Shown in pieces: positions 48,301 through 59,873 of a stretch of DNA of 64,000 nt. The stretch lies in assembly GCA_030407005.1 (NCBI GenBank), contig JAUDYN010000007.1, forward strand, positions 2,046,001 through 2,110,000, read 5' to 3'. Under the pieces are notes generated by a model. It did no database searches. It was not told the origin of the DNA and saw only the letters and a program-made list of their open reading frames with translations. Source of the DNA: Desarmillaria ectypa. Taxonomy: Eukaryota > Basidiomycota > Agaricomycetes > Agaricales > Physalacriaceae. The translations under genes were made by a program, and so were the position numbers. Numbering within the stretch: the stretch's first letter is position 1; the number at the start of each line of letters is the position of its first letter.

Positions 48301-49813
48301 TCATGGTTAAATTTGGGCCTACTGATCTAGTCAAAGTGATGGAATTAGGTGGGAGCGCTATTTTACCTTTTTACCGCTTGCGTTAAAGTCTCCCACAGGT
48401 GCAGAGGCTGCTGAATTCGTCACCGCCAAGTTCATCAAGCCTATCAAGCTTGAGTTCGAGAAAGTATACTTCCCTTACCTGCTCATCAGCAAAAAGCGTT
48501 ACGCTGGTCTTTATTGGACACGGCCAGAGAAGTATGACAAGATGGATTCCAAAGGTATTGAGGTCAGCAATCTGTTGTTCATCCAAGTCTGCAACAACTC
48601 ATTTGTGGCTAGACTGTGCGTCGGGATAACTGTCGCCTGGTATCCACTGTCATTGAGACGTGTCTTCATAAAATGCTTATCGACCGTGATGTTCGAGGTG
48701 CTGAGGAGTATGGCCCAACGCTGTCTCTGATGTCAATTTGTGGCTCATAACATGACACTTCAGGTATGCTAAGCAAACCATATCCGATTTGCTTCAAAAC
48801 AAAGTCGATATGTCTCAGTTGGTGATAACGAAGGCATTAGCAAAGAGCGGTAATTGTCGTTTTTTTAAATCTCGACGCCCGATCTAAGAAACCCTATGCA
48901 GACTATGTGGCTAAACAAGCACACTCCGAACTGGCTGAACGAATGAAGCAACGAGACGTCGGTATGTCTTGAGTTGACGTTCTGCTAGTTATTATTCACA
49001 TGCAATATGCTTCAAGGTTCTGCGCCTACTTTGGGTGATCGCGTAGCATATGTCATCGTCAAGGGCATCAAAGGTAAGAGGCGATCTCCGGTTTTCGCCC
49101 ATCGTAGCATCGGCTCATCAGTGTTGCAGGTGCTGCGGCATATGAGAAGTCGGAAGATCCGCTATACGTCCTTGACAACAGCATACCAGTGGATACAAGA
49201 TACTATCTGGAGAACCAACTTTCCAAGCCTCTGATGAGAATATTCGAGCCCATATTGGGAGCAAAGGCCAAGTCATTGTGTCCGTCTCTATTATAACTGT
49301 TGCCGCCCCCAAGTTTATGACTCATTCTTTGTCGTAGTATCCGGAGATCACACCAGAACCATACAAATTGCGACGCCTACTGTAGGGGGGTTGATGAAAT
49401 TCGCAGTGAAAACGGTGACTTGCTTAGGGTGTAAGACGCAACTCCGAAAGTCGAATAGCAAGATAGGTATGTTTTTGTGATGCTCTACCTCTTCTGGATC
49501 TCATGTTGTTCCAGGCGGTGCTATTTGCAATAATTGCAGGCCTCGAATAGGCGAACTATACCAGAAACAGGTGTCGGCGTCCTCAGAGCTACAGGTTCGT
49601 TTCTCACGGCTCTGGACTCAGTGTCAACGCTGTCAAGGATCCCTTCATCAGGCGTGTGTTATCATTTCCGATGGCGATGACATATTCACATTTGAACAGG
49701 ATGTTTTGTGCACAAGTAAAGATTGCCCAATATTCTACATGAGAAAAAAGGCACAGAAAGACGTGGAGGACTCCAACTCAATGCTGGAGCGGTTCGAATC
49801 GGACTCTTGGTAA
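45304..49813 (+). CDS. POL3: DNA polymerase delta catalytic subunit
   Basis: Pol delta is the main lagging-strand polymerase and has a proofreading 3'-5' exonuclease. The N-terminus has a nuclear signal (SKKRKLE). Exonuclease motifs are [11 protein letters not shown] (Exo I), [14 protein letters not shown] (Exo II) and AVYCLKDAYLPQ (Exo III). Polymerase motifs are [15 protein letters not shown] (A), [13 protein letters not shown] (B), [12 protein letters not shown] (C) and KKRYAGLYW. The C-terminal end has CysA (CLGCKTQ..CNNC) and CysB ([22 protein letters not shown]), the latter binding a 4Fe-4S cluster. About sixteen introns. The frame continues through 16 codons between GSLHQ and DVLCTS, which I read as a GC-AG intron (49652-49699). 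The final residues are [10 protein letters not shown]. Confidence 0.95.
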
Positions 49814-50617
49814 TTATTAGCGACTGAAGTTTACTATCTGTGTTATTAAGTCATTACTTGGATATTTCAACTATTAGCATGTCTTCCCAGCTGGTGTTAC
49901 AGGATGTATGACGCTTAAGGGATCCCAGTTATACAGTACAAGTGTACGGATAGTGGCACACTCGAGTGCTTTACCAATAGCACGGTGTCGATGTCATCCT
50001 CCTTTTGGAGGTCCCATCGAAGAAATGACAGATTACTCAACCGCGACAGAAATTGCAATTTACTACATAAATCATCGATGATTACAGAAGTGAGGTATAG
50101 TAAGATGTAGGCTCTCGATGTTTGGAAGGGACGACATCAGGGCCGTTGCTTCACCATTGTATCGACAGAATTTGCGTAGGATATACGAAAATAGGATATG
50201 CAGCATTGCGGTTCCGAGGAATGGAGTCACACAGGCGGGATTTCGCCTCCCTCATGATATAAGGAGAGGTTGTCCATCTATAAGCGCGACCAAATCGATT
50301 TGATCAGCCCAGACGAATTGACTTCGCAGAGGTTGAGGTGTACGAGAGAGGGTAGCACAACGACTGTGCTGTTATTGTTAAATTTCGGAAAGATCGAGGG
50401 TGTTTTCGGGACTGCATCTGCATTCAGCGCGCCGCGAGGCAATCTGTTGGTCGCGAAGGCGTACCACGAAGAAGGGTAATAACTTGAAAACGGAGGATGA
50501 TGGTTCAGATGACTTGAGAGGTACGGTAGCGATAGAAAGCAGAAGTGTTTGAGGTATATGAAAAGGCAGTAACCGGAATCACTGTTACTGTACCTGCAAG
50601 TGCAATGATAGATTTTC
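49814..50617. other. Gap between POL3 and the DBR1 relic
   Basis: About 800 bp. A minus-strand frame at 50278-50661 has no recognised domain. I see no RNA gene. The sequence just beyond 50618 begins the region shared with 4253-5040. Confidence 0.45.
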
Positions 50618-52034
50618 GCTCGGTACATCGGTCCGGTCAATGAAACTTTTTTTCCTCCCATAACATGCTTCGCCTGGGTACCTGTCGCGTACCACTACGC
50701 TCACTACGTCGGTATTTCTCAACAAAAACACTCAAGGTAGATACCGCTCGCATTTTTCCACATGATTCTGTATGCAAACAGAGGTGGCCGTTCAAGGATG
50801 CTGCCACGGCAAGCTCGACGAGATCTACAGGCAAATCGCCAGCATGGAGCGCAAGGGCAAGTACAAAGTAGACCTCCTCCTCATCTGTGGTGACTTTCAA
50901 GCCACCCGAAACGCCCAAGACCTCGAATGCATGGCCGTCCCATCTAAACACAAACACCTGAACGATTTCCCAAAGTGTGACTCTTTCTCCCATTCTAAAT
51001 TTCCACCGCTGACCGGAACCTGGCACAGGTACTACACAGGAGAAAAGACAGCCCCGATCTTGACTTTATTTATCGGCGGGAACCACGAAGCATCCAACTA
51101 CCTCGCAGAGCCTGCAATATGGCGGGTGGGTCGCGCCTAACCAATACTACCTCGGCCGATCTGGGTGTGTTCAAGTAAACGGGGTGCGAAAAAGCAATAT
51201 GAAAATGGATACTTTGAAAAACTGCCGTACGACCAATACGCGCTCAAGTCAATATACCGGATCCGCCAATACGTCATTTGCAAGCTTTCTCTACTCATGA
51301 ATCCACATATCTTTCTCTCGCATGACTGGCCTCAGGGTATAACCGAGCACGGCGACCTCGCAGCCCTGCTCAGAGACAAACCAGCGTTCAAGTCCGAGAT
51401 CACCGACAATATATTTGGTGCGCCGCCGCTCATGGATCTGCTCAAGATGCTCCAATCAGAGTGGTGGTTCGCGGCACATATGCATACTTATTTCAAAGCA
51501 ACAGTCAAACACGATAACTCTGTAACCAACTTCACTGCCTTGGATAAATGTCTCCCAGGACGCAAGTGTATAGAGGTCAGCTTCCCTTCCTCGCTAGAAG
51601 CAACACTGATAACCCCTTTTCGCAGGTCATCGACGTACCTGCAACGAGCGGGACCACAAAACTCACCTTTGACCCCGAATGGCTCGCCATCACGCGCGGT
51701 TTTCAGCCGTTCTTCAATGACAGCCAGGTGAGATCGTTGCTGCCCCCGCAACATCTATCTGGCAATATCGTGAGGAAGCATCTCGAGTGGGTGTTGGAGC
51801 ACGTTGGAGAGGACAGGCCTGTGGGTTCTGTGCAGCAATTCCAGCCGACGGCTCCTGGCCCGACGGGAAGAGAAAGCAGGAGACAGCGTGAGTTCTCTCG
51901 CCCTTTAAACTTGCAATTTTTTTTAAAAAAAATTATGAACAGCGCCGGTATACTTCAACCAGCAAACAGAGGCGTTCTGTGATATGCTGCGAATTCCAGA
52001 CCTCATTAATCCTCGCACATCATTTTGGTCCTAG
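50618..52034 (+). pseudogene. DBR1: DBR1 copy, right, frame-disrupted
   Basis: The protein blocks of the lariat debranching enzyme read [18 protein letters not shown] (metal motif GCCHG), [149 protein letters not shown] and the end VYFNQQTEAFCDMLRIPDLINP. The expected start codon (50731) reads CTC, though an ATG at 50772 can restore a frame if the first intron is not removed. There is a one-base shift between NYL and GGWVAP (near 51107), and about 15 residues around the NGVRIAGASG block are missing with another frame change (near 51185). These make the copy non-functional as assembled. An assembly error is possible and would need reads. Confidence 0.8.
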
Positions 52035-52570
52035 AATACAATCTATTTGTGTATCAGAGAAGCTACTAGTTATCTCTCGGTATCGTTGGCGGTATTTTGT
52101 AAGACGTATTTCTCACAAACCTGACAGTCCTGGAACACACGAGCTAATGTTGATTGTGTGCTTGCCAGAAGATCGGTTACAGGTCTAGTTGACGTCATAC
52201 ATGTAGCCAGTTCAGATTCCAAATCAGGATTTGGTTCTTAACAGCGTCAGCATCAGTTGTACTGTAGGTTTACGGTTGGAAAGAATGAAGCAGATCTTAT
52301 AAAGACTTAACAACACATGAGCAATATTAGGTGCGGAAGGGGTTCGTGACTTGAGCTTGACAAACGATTGACTGAGGAATATAGCATGTTGGACCAAACA
52401 CGAGAACAGCCCTGAGTGCGCAAACCTCACAAGTTTTATGGGACTTTAGTGAACCTGTTGGGGCTGTTGGGGGACATTCGTCTCGCAGTGTCTGAATGGG
52501 CTGTAGTAGCACGACCGTGGGGGAGAGAATCGCACGCTGCAAGCGTCCATGCAGCTGGCACTCTAACGCC
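52035..52570. other. Spacer between DBR1 and DUF6535 relics
   Basis: No supported gene. Weak frames exist on both strands (52224-52430, 52327-52572) without recognisable domains. Confidence 0.45.
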
Positions 52571-54711
52571 ATGCCTTCTGTCTATTCTACACGGAGCGAC
52601 GACAACAACAACAATCCATCAAGAGCCTTCGATGCATCTGGGGATGATGGCCATCCAAGAACACCTTATGTCCGAAGGCCAAGGGCAGGTCGATGCCGGT
52701 GATACTCATTCAAGGACATCCGATGACTCTTCTATGTCGTCTCGTGTCCCCCAAGGTAGTAGTCAGCCCGACGATAGCCAGCAGCCAAAAGTTGAGAATT
52801 TGGCATCACATTCGCCTCGCCGCCAACGAAAGTCAAAGCGCCAGACAATGGGCATCCACCGCCCAGAGTATATCGTCAAAGATACGTCCATCTGGCTTTT
52901 TGGCTTGCTGCGAGTCTAAATATGAGTTAAGGGAATGATCCATTCAACTACAAGCAAAAGTTCCCCGAAGATAAGCGACACGAGGAGATGGGACCAACGG
53001 CTAGGGACCGGGAACACACTTCAAAGAGTGCGCTACCTCCGATCTTGAGATGGTGGAAGAATGGAGAGATGGACTGGACGTTCTGATCGTTTTTGCTAGC
53101 TCCTAGACTGGGTTATTCTCTGTGTCTTCTCTAATACTTAGCAGACAGGCTGGCCTTTTCTTGGCCGTGGTCACCACGTTTGTCGCTCAGATGTCACAAA
53201 GCCTGCAGGTCGACTACGGCCAAGTGATAGCGCTGCTTCCCATCGAGCTCATCAATGTGCAGCACTCAACAGCGAACGATTCCCTCGTGGATGACGTTCC
53301 TCACTTGGACCTCACACTTCGTCCCCCCGACATCCGACTCATGGGTTAACGGTCTATAGCTCACTAGTCTCTCTCTCTCTCTCTCTCTCTCAGTCTCGTG
53401 ACGGCACTTTTTGCTGTTTTGACGAAAAAATGGATCTACCAGTACATGTTGGTTCCGCCGGTTACACTCCGCGACAGGCACAGGCTGCGTCAGTCATGAT
53501 ACAACGGGCTGCAGCGATGGCATGTGGATCTCCATTATTGGACTGCTACCAGTTTTGATGAGCATGTCGCTTGCCATCTTTCTAGTGGGCTTGGTTATCT
53601 TTATCATCCTCCTTAGGGTGACCATCGCATCTGTCGTCGGAGCCATCGCCTTTGTTTCATTCGCCGCGTACTTAATTACAAACTTCCTTCCGATCTTATA
53701 TTACTCATGTCTTTACAAGACGCCACTATTGCAGTACATCCTCCCCCCTTATACCTATATCATGAGCAGTGCTGCCTTCATTTTTCCGATCTTCAAAATC
53801 ACTCTCCTTCAGCCTCGACAGAACCAGCCATACGTGCACTCGTCAAAGGTGCTGAAATTACAGCTATCAAGCGTTGTGCCGATGAAACAGATGTACATGC
53901 CCTATCCTGGCTATATTTCATGTCGTCCAACCCCAGTGTTCAGAGCATTGTCGTACAGTCTATAAGTGCTCTACCACTCAAGTCTGTGCAATTATTAAGC
54001 CATAAAATAGCTGGCCTTCGGTACATATGTTGCTCTGCTTTCTATGATGGACAGTGTCCCAGAAGGTCAAGTTGATCGTTCCACCCGAGTCTGCCTCCTC
54101 TTCCCGGAAGAGCACCTTTCCTATCTTAGACTTTGCGATAACATATTAAGACCCACGAAAGGCTTTTTGTGGCAGGAAGTCTAAGTTCAGCTTCTGTGTT
54201 TTCATAATTTCGCTCACAGTCGCGATGAGATAAACTGTTACTATCCGATTTCTCTACCAATGGTATTGCTCTGCAACCCATAGTATGTGTGGATCTGTTC
54301 AACAAATTACCTCCATTTGGTCCGGATGACAGTGATCTAATCCAATATTTCTTCCACGCCATTCCATTGTCATATTGGGAGGGTGGCTTTGTTAGCCCTC
54401 CCCCAGTTTTTGAATGGCGAGAAATCAACATATTCAATGACGCAGACTCTAGTAAAGCGGTCGGTCTTCGGGCTGCTATCTACGAGTATCTGTATCCACG
54501 AGTAGCAGACATCATTCAAGGCCAATTGAATATCACGGACAGTATCTTCGATCCTGAAAATCCTGATGAATACCCTTCACCCCAGGATCGAAGGCTCTGT
54601 GTCTGTCCATTGTCCATGGTGTCCAAGCCTGCCCAATTCGGGAAACGATGTGTGAATGCAGGCTGGGGGGTCCGCATAATATTGATAACTACCATAGGAT
54701 CCCTTATTTAA
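52571..54711 (+). pseudogene. DUF6535 protein pseudogene, right copy
   Basis: A disordered N-terminus (MPSVYSTRSDDNNN...) soon changes frame. The family blocks follow in pieces: FNYKQKFPEDKRHEEMGP, then DLEMVEEWRDGLDVLIVFAS, then AGLFLAVVTTFVAQMSQSLQVDYGQ, then the ALFAVLTKKWIYQYM block, then QSWHV-type sequence, then WISIIGLLPVLMSMSLAIFLVGLVIF and VVGAIAFVSFAAYLITNFLPIL (membrane spans), then ALSWLYFMSSNPSVQSIVV, and the distal block (FEWREINIFNDAD; NPDEYPSPQD). At least three frame changes and several stops lie between them: a lost donor near 53100, stops after PPDIRL and after RLRQS, and a shift at 53520. The family protein is therefore not made. The distal half resembles that of the left copy at 0.85-2.1 kb. 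Confidence 0.85.
53368..53391. repeat. (TC)12 microsatellite in the DUF6535 relic
   Basis: Twelve TC units sit in the frame that once encoded the Ser/Leu-rich membrane segment SLSLSL. The repeat probably arose by expansion after the gene lost function. Confidence 0.9.
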
Positions 54712-54930
54712 TGTTGTGACGGCGAGTTGTATAGTGAGGGACGAGAAATAAAATAATATTATAGAACATACAGTCGTCAGCATTCACTATACTAAGCTTG
54801 GACATACAACATCACGAATCGGCGAGTCAGTCGCCGTGCAATGAAATCATTTATTTGGAACTTACGCGCGTGATGTGTCATCAATGATGATCAAGGAGTG
54901 CAAAATTTTCTGTTTTGGCAATTGACTGTC

Positions 54931-56782
54931 ATGGCTGCCTCTCGTGAGTTAAGACTTTCTTCAAAGTTCGTCAGTACATGCTCAGTGCTCAGGTCTGCCT
55001 CTTTCCCAGCAAATTTCCCAGCTGGAAGCTACCGCCCCAGGTGTGTTCAGCGCAAAGACAGCGACTTCTGCTAGCCGTTAACATTGGAATAGACCTTGAT
55101 CCCGAGGACATTCAACCTGCTGTAGAAGATGATGACGTGCAAGATACAAACCCTGCAGCTAGGGCCCATTATTTGGATGTAGGGTACGTGCCCTGACACT
55201 TGTAAGGTCTCTGGCTCTGATTGAGATACCAGCCCGAGCTCGCTGCGGAAGCAACAGGATAGCATCCTGGACCCTAAATACGACTCGGTTCGAACCTCAA
55301 GGAAACAAATGGTGGAAGAAAGCTCTCAGGATGAAGGCGGGGAGGAGGAGGAGGAGGAGGAGGAGGAGGAGGAGGAGGAAAACTTCGTCCAGGATGAGGA
55401 AGACGAGGTACGCGAGGATGAAGTTGAGAACGAGGAATTGGCCCGTAACGACAACCATGGCGGAGACGACGCGTTCAAGCAGAAAATTTTATTATCTAGA
55501 TCCGACAATCAAAAGCACGTCGACCAGGATGATTTGTCGTCCACACTAAAGCGAGGTCGGGAGCAAGATCGGAAAAAGGGCGCTGCAGTCGCTCAACAAT
55601 TGGTGAGAATTATCCTTTGACTCAATACAAGTATGCTAATTTGCGTAACCCAGTCTATATGGAATTCTGTATTAAATGCGCGGATCCGTCTACAAAAGTC
55701 AGTCACTGCCGCCAACAGACTCCCACCGGTAATGTCGTCCTACTGGAACACAAATGCTTCCTCTGAACATACGTCAACAGCCTAGTGACGAAGAGTTCGT
55801 TGGGAACCAGAGCTCATTAACCAATATGCTTCATGAGGCAGCGTTATTATCCGAGGATCTTTTCGATCTGCAGCAGGTTGGCATCTATTCTTTATGTGCT
55901 GGTCCATTGATTTATTCTTTCCAAGACCATGTTAACTTTCGAGTCGATCAGTCCTCAGCCTCGCAAGCGACGGAGACTCTCTTCTGACGATGGCTTGCAG
56001 GAGTATGAAGCATACATATGCGAAGCAACTAAGGCATCGTCCGATGCTGAGCACGCGTGAGTTTTCACCTCACTGGTTCGAGTACATGCATGAACTGAAA
56101 ATGCGACAGGTGTCATCGTCATGCCTTGCAGATTCTTTCGAAGTGGTCCTCTAAGATACAGGCTGTCGCGCCATCTGTCCTACTCCCTTCAAATCGCAAT
56201 GCATTTTCGAAGAATTCTGAGAATTCGAAGACAGTTGTTCAGTTGATTGACGAAAACTTGGCTGACACGAACAAGATGCTCGCGAGAACTCAGATATGGC
56301 GGAGCAGGGCCAAGCGACTAGGAAAAGTGCTCGGCGATGGTCAAAATGAGGAGGAGCAAGAACATGACTCTGAAATCTTCGACGACACAGATTTATATCA
56401 GCAGTTACTCCGGGATGTCATAGATGCTGAGAAGAGCGGAGTGGACGATTGGCTGGTTGTGCAAAAACAAAAGAAGGCGAAGAAGAAAGTTGATACGAAG
56501 GCAAGCAAAGGGAGGAAGATACGGTATGACTTTTTTATATTTCCAGTTCGCTTATGCTCACAAACTTATAGATATGAAGTGCACGAGAAACTGCAAAACT
56601 TCATGGTACCTGTCACCATCAATGGTGCATGGCATGACCAGCAAATCGACGAGCTCTTTGGGTCACTTCTTGGTGTAGGGTTTGAGAATGCTTTGGACCG
56701 TCATGGAGAGGAAAACGGCGGTATTGAATTACAGCATGACACAGAAGGTATCTCGAAGAGTGGATTCAGAGTTTTTGGGTAG
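54931..56782 (+). CDS. BFR2: Bfr2/AATF ribosome biogenesis protein
   Basis: Bfr2 (human AATF) is a small-subunit processome factor in the nucleolus. The first small exon MAASR joins LPLSQQISQLEATAP and DLDPEDIQPAVEDDD, the usual N-terminus of this family. An acidic region with a run of 13 Glu follows, then EQDRKKGAAVAQQLSIWNSVLNARIRLQKSVTAANRLP (AATF leucine-zipper-like domain) and DEEFVGN. The later exons give the conserved TRAUB domain: KKKVDTKASKGRKIRYEVHEKLQNFMVPV and DELFGSLLG. Seven or so introns. It ends SKSGFRVFG. The gene follows the DUF6535 relic by 220 bp and is intact. Confidence 0.92.
55342..55380 (+). repeat. GAG/GAA repeat encoding 13 glutamates
   Basis: Twelve GAG codons and one GAA form an in-frame acidic run in BFR2, followed by more acidic clusters. 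Such runs are prone to length variation but usually tolerated in this disordered region. Confidence 0.9.
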
Positions 56783-57099
56783 AAGTTTTCAGATATAATA
56801 CTGGCTGAATGAGTACTGGAGAAATTAGTTCTCGTTTTGGAGCTGGTCGTGATATAACATGGCCAAACAGAGCATTCCTTTCCCTCTGGGACGCGCACTT
56901 GTTCACAGCCTCCCAGTCCGCAGTATCATCGGAACGGTCCTGTCCTGCTTTTACTGTCATTGTCTCCCAGAAAAGTGAAGCCTGGGTCTGTTTTTGTGCT
57001 CTTGCTCACCATACCAAAGATTGTCTCGTCGACGCCGCACGGACACCTTACGTCTCTTTCAACGAACTACAGCATCGAGACACATTGAATTCGGAACCA
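56783..57099. other. BFR2 3' region and sorting-nexin promoter
   Basis: 317 bp. An open frame overlaps from 56809 into the sorting-nexin first exon, but the conserved MDAFDDENPF start fits the family better. No other gene is visible. Confidence 0.5.
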
Positions 57100-59220
57100 A
57101 TGGACGCCTTCGACGACGAGAACCCCTTCGAGACAGATGCCGACCGTGTTTCGTCTGAGACCTCGTCCACGTCCAAGGTGGATATCTCTGAACCACCGTC
57201 TCCGCCTCCAAATGTGTCGCGCAGGTTTTCTTCGTCGGCGTCTGCCAAGGGCTCCGTATTTCCCTCCTCAAGTCGGCAAGTGCAGTCCAATTACAAGAGC
57301 GACTTTTGTTGTACTCGCGACCACGTCCTGCATTCCGGCGACGACGTTGAGATAATCGTCAGTGTTCCAAGTCGTAGTGGTCCATTTTTCTGAAATAATC
57401 TTATTATTCACAAGATAACTGACGCAGTGAAGACGTCTGTCAACTCAAGCTCACCTTATATCGCATATATCATTCAGACTGGGGTGAGTTCGCACCTACA
57501 TGCAAATGTATATCGGCTACAATAATCATCCAGAACGCGCAAGCACACCATCGATATTCAGAATTCGAGTCACTGAGGATCAGCTTGTCAAAACTCTACC
57601 CCACTCTCATAATCCCACCTATACCGTCGAAGCAGACACTAGGCGATTACGCTATCAAACAAGGAAAAGCTAAGGAGGATGCCGCCTTGATAGCCAGGAG
57701 GAAGCGTATGCTTCAAGCATTTCTAAACCGCCTAGCTCGTCACCCAATCCTATCCAATGAGCACGTCTTCCATCGGTTTTTGGACGGCGAAGTCTCGTGG
57801 GTGCGCTTGCATATCATTCATTTTACATTGGGCTGTTTCTCATTGTCCTAAATAGACTGAGGTTCTTAACTCACCGCCGTTGTCACTGCTTCCGAAGAAT
57901 ATCCTCAAGGCCCCTTCGCACAATCCCACCGATCAGAATGCCTCACCTGCTTATGCTGCTCTCCCCAATCCATCAGCCGCCCACCCTCTGAGACATCCGG
58001 ACCAGAGGTTTTATGATTCTGAGGCGTTTACTAACAAGTTCTCTGTACACCTGAGTGGCCCTATGGAAAAGGTCACACGTCGGACCATCAAGCGATGGTC
58101 AGGTACGTCTTGTGATGCGGTCCCGGAACTAGCAATCTTAACTTTGCCTTCAGATTACGGACAAGATCATTCAGAACTTGGTGCGGCATTGAATGGTTTC
58201 AGTCTCAATGAAAGCGGCGAGCTGTCAGGCGCCATTGAGAAAACCGGGCAGGCTGTTGATGCTACTTATCTTTCAACCACAAAGCTGGTAGGTACATCTG
58301 GCGCTGGATCAGTCTCGGGCTCACATAGGAGTACAGCTTCAGGAACTCGAACAGAACTGGGCCGAGCCCCTTCACGAGTACTCTCAATTTGCATTGATTA
58401 TCAAGAAGCTTCTTGCTTATCGACACCAGAAGCATGTCCAATACGAAATGACCCAGGATGCTCTTGAGACCAAACGAGAACAGCTTGAAGAACTAGAGAA
58501 GAGCGAACGAGAGGCCCGACGTCTAGAAGCGGCTCTTGGACGAGGCCGTATCAATGGCTCTTCTACGGCTTCTAGTCCAATCGCAGGTGAAGACGAAACT
58601 GATCCTTCCTCAAGGTCTGGTGAGGAGGAGAATAACCCTTCTTCCGGCTACCTTCCACCACATCCGGGCCCGAACCCTGCCCGGCGAAAGACACGAGCAC
58701 CTGGCATGGGTCTATTGAACGCTCTCAGCTATACAATTCATGGTATGATGGATGCAGACCCCGAAACTGCTCGTCGCAACAGCATAACGAAGACTCGGGA
58801 GAACATCTCTCAGGTACGCCGACCTGAAATTTGTATCTGGGATGGGCGGTTAATGTAGTATACCAGCTTGAGGACGCCTTACATCTTTCTGCTCAGGATC
58901 TCAAGTATTCTAGTTCCACCATTCAAGCAGACTTGGATAGGTTCCAGCGACAAAAGGTTGCTGATCTCAGGGAGATGGCCATAGCGATGGCACGAAGCCA
59001 TCGCGACTGGTGTAAGAAGGTACAGTGCAACCCTTCGAAGCGTGTAGGATGTAACTAAGGATTATCTACATTCCAGAACCTTGAGGTTTGGGAAGAGGCG
59101 AAGAGGGAAATTGATAAGATTCCCGACCATCCTAACACACTACCGAACTCAGCTGAACATTCTTCCGGAGGCTCTACATCTGCGAGAAGAAATTCTACTG
59201 CTACGGTGAATGGACGGTGA
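57100..59220 (+). CDS. Sorting nexin of the SNX41/ATG20 type
   Basis: These PX-BAR proteins work in endosomal recycling and selective autophagy, usually with Snx4. MDAFDDENPFETD opens a disordered acidic N-terminus. The PX domain follows: YIAYIIQTG, HHRYSEFESLRISLSKLYPTLIIPPIPSKQTLGDYA, then [43 protein letters not shown] (the tail that marks this group). The BAR part is a helical region from LLLPKN onward with SLNESGELSGAIEKTGQAVDATYLSTTKL and QLEELEKSEREARRLEAALG, a long Ser/Pro insert, and ALHLSAQDLKYSSSTIQADLDRFQRQKVADLREMAI. Whether it is ATG20 or SNX41 cannot be decided from sequence alone. Exons number about ten. Confidence 0.85.
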
Positions 59221-59873
59221 TTAAGTTAGTGAAAGAAAGAGATATTAAAGCTTTGGTACTGATTAGTAACTCGGGGTTTGCTTGGATCTTTCCCTTTTCT
59301 TTCATGATACTTATGTAGTATTACAACTCTTAATTACCTTGCTTGTCAAGGTGTCTGCAGATTACCAAGGTGAACACGCCATGTGACGTATCGGCACTCC
59401 CCGTATCTCCATAGTCAATGCTCGACGCCCCTGAGTTTCTACGATGACGTTCCCTGCTTAAGAGTCTTAGTATCGACTCTTTGCAAATTATTCTTACATG
59501 GTGTGATGCAAGTAACCAATAATTTAACGTGCCACAAAACTAATCCCTACACTCAGATTCATCTTCCAGCCATCATCACAGAAAGATGAGAAGCAATCTA
59601 TTTCTATTTCCCTCAGTATTTGTATCCGTCTTTGGTCTGCGGCAATACGTACTTGTAGTTTCTGGTCCTTGTGCAAATGTACTCGTTTGACCACACGAAA
59701 TTGAGAAATCCCGTGACTGTGACGGGCACTTATCACGTGATACGTAACGCAAAACCCAACCTAATCTTCGAAAAGCTGGCTCCCATCCCTGCCTTACCCC
59801 TCCTTCCTTATCTTACCCGATCGGACAGGCGCAAATTTCAGACTCATCTGGGTCGTTTGTGAATGTCCATCTT
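59221..59873. other. Intergenic region with one perfect palindrome
   Basis: About 650 bp. No gene was supported. The only notable element is TCACGTGA at 59733-59740, about 134 bp ahead of the next gene. Confidence 0.5.
59733..59740. promoter_or_regulatory. TCACGTGA palindrome
   Basis: A perfect 8-base palindrome of the bHLH (Cbf1-like) type upstream of the C2H2 gene. Function is inferred only from motif and position. Confidence 0.4.

Noticed and set aside
49785..49812. tRNA B-box-like ggttcgaatc
   Set aside because: It is the last exon of POL3. The surroundings lack A-box and acceptor pairing.
5931..52034. A functional RNA-processing cluster (PRP3, SEN2, THP3, DBR1)
   Set aside because: The genes are spread over 46 kb among unrelated ones and two of them are relics. 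I find no shared regulation, so this is probably chance.
55260..55300. tRNA B-box-like ggttcgaacctc
   Set aside because: It lies inside coding sequence of BFR2 and no cloverleaf can be drawn around it.
55326..55508. Minus-strand Ser-rich 60-codon frame
   Set aside because: It is the antisense of the GAG repeat in BFR2.
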